Assembly (NCBI RefSeq): GCF_020382885.2
Contig: NC_058499.1
Coordinates: 18,089,872-18,153,871, forward strand
Direction: 5' to 3'
DNA length: 64,000 nucleotides
Source: Scatophagus argus
Taxonomy: Eukaryota; Chordata; Actinopteri; Scatophagidae
A program made the translations under genes and the position numbers. Of this stretch, positions 62,983 to 64,000 are shown piece by piece. Position 1 is the first letter of the stretch. Each line of letters begins with the position of its first letter. The notes below the pieces were generated by a model. That model searched no databases and had not been told where the DNA came from. It was given only the letters and a program-made list of their open reading frames with translations.

Positions 62983-64000
62983 CTGTGTCTGTGGTATTCC
63001 AGTAAAATCAAGGAAGGAGTTCCTGTGAATTATGACTCTGAAAAATATGAAAAGCCTCAGATGCAGCAATCCTGCTAAATGCAACAATGTTCTCAAGTAA
63101 TTGCTCATTTAGCACTGAGGGCACTGAAGTAATTAAAGGATATGACTGATGTCATAAAATGAGATTTGCTGCAAGAGGAAATTTTCCTCTGGGTCATTTT
63201 TAAGAGGTGACATCATACCAAGCTTCTTGTAAACACTGGGAGCTTTTAAGCAAAGACGCTCTCAGTTATGAAAACTCAGCATCGTCTAAATAGCAAGCAA
63301 AGTGCAAAAGTAGATAAGAAGGTAAGTCCTTAGGGCAGGAAAGGTACAGTCACTGCCTCTGTGTATTGCGTGTGTCTCTTCATGTGTGTACGAGATGATT
63401 CTCAGGAAGTGTGTGATGTGTACACTGCTGTTCAAAATAGAAACAAACCATAACTCTCATTCACTATTTAGGGTGTCCAGCAACTTTTTTATAGTCATAT
63501 TGACTTAACCTACGTTTCTGCACCCCTGAATCTACACTGTGTAGACTCTGCATTGCTGTTTCTCAGGATGGCTGCAGCAGTTAATTCTCTCTACTCTACA
63601 CATTAATATTGTTATTTGAGAAAATGTCAAAGGCCAAAGATTCACAGTAAAGAGAAAGCACGTAGTGAACAAACATTTGCAGCGAGAGGAAGAAAAGATG
63701 AGTCAAAACATCACACAAAGTACTGGGTGTAAGGAGTGATGACAAATGACCAGGATTTCTAATCCACTATGCAGACTGTTCAGTGGAGGGTGTACAGGGT
63801 GAAGGATTTGTAACACGCCTTGAGAAGAGAAGACCAAGTGTTGCATGTGACATAGACCTCCATTGTTGTATTAAAAACCCATCACAGAGCCACATCGCTG
63901 CACTGGCTGACATGTCCTTTCCTTGCAACGAATTTGGGCACTGTAGTTTAATTTGAGTCAATCCCACATCCACCATCCTGCTACCATAAGCACTCCCTAG

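Overview
The window looks like a gene-dense stretch of a ray-finned (probably percomorph) fish genome. It has spliced vertebrate genes with GT-AG introns, many CA/GT and CT/GA microsatellites, and MITE and LINE fragments of kinds common in teleosts. The species is not identifiable from the sequence. No prokaryotic, viral or CRISPR features were seen.

Five protein-coding genes are supported, all on the minus strand, in this order along the plus coordinates: selenoo (CDS 1559-6404, 9 exons), trabd (8802-13627, 9 coding exons), panx2 (16258-20640, 5 coding exons), mlc1 (25931-29970, 11 coding exons) and the 3' part of abtb3/btbd11 (35227-55391, 16 exons visible; exon 1 lies beyond 64000). I set exon ends by hand from splice consensus, reading-frame continuity and similarity to the vertebrate families. 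In every gene the exon lengths sum to a whole number of codons: selenoo 693 aa, trabd 363, panx2 658, mlc1 406, visible abtb3 728.

selenoo ends in Cys-Val-Thr-Sec-Ser-Ser, with an in-frame TGA at 1568-1570 and a SECIS-like element about 440 nt downstream (core 1079-1125). The genes do not form one pathway. selenoo is a mitochondrial protein AMPylase, trabd a TraB-family protein, panx2 a large-pore channel, mlc1 an astroglial membrane protein, and abtb3 an ankyrin/BTB scaffold of neurons. They are linked by old synteny: human SELENOO, TRABD, PANX2 and MLC1 lie together on 22q13, while ABTB3 is on 12q23.

Layout: 1-1558, end of a possible neighbouring gene and the selenoo 3' UTR; 1559-6404 selenoo, with a MITE in an intron; 6405-8801 spacer; 8802-14340 trabd and its promoter; 14340-16257 spacer; 16258-about 23060 panx2 with a candidate 5' noncoding exon; 23.1-25.9 kb repeat-rich spacer with a long ATATT array; 25931-about 30.4 kb mlc1, with a LINE fragment; 30.4-35.2 kb spacer and abtb3 3' UTR; 35227-64000 abtb3, whose introns hold two MITEs with matching ends, a twin hairpin, and GT repeats at both ends of one intron. 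The most checkable items are the Sec/SECIS pair, the GU repeats touching four splice sites in mlc1 and abtb3, the TTAA-flanked MITE pair, and the ZNF143-like motifs. I saw no clearly new gene system.
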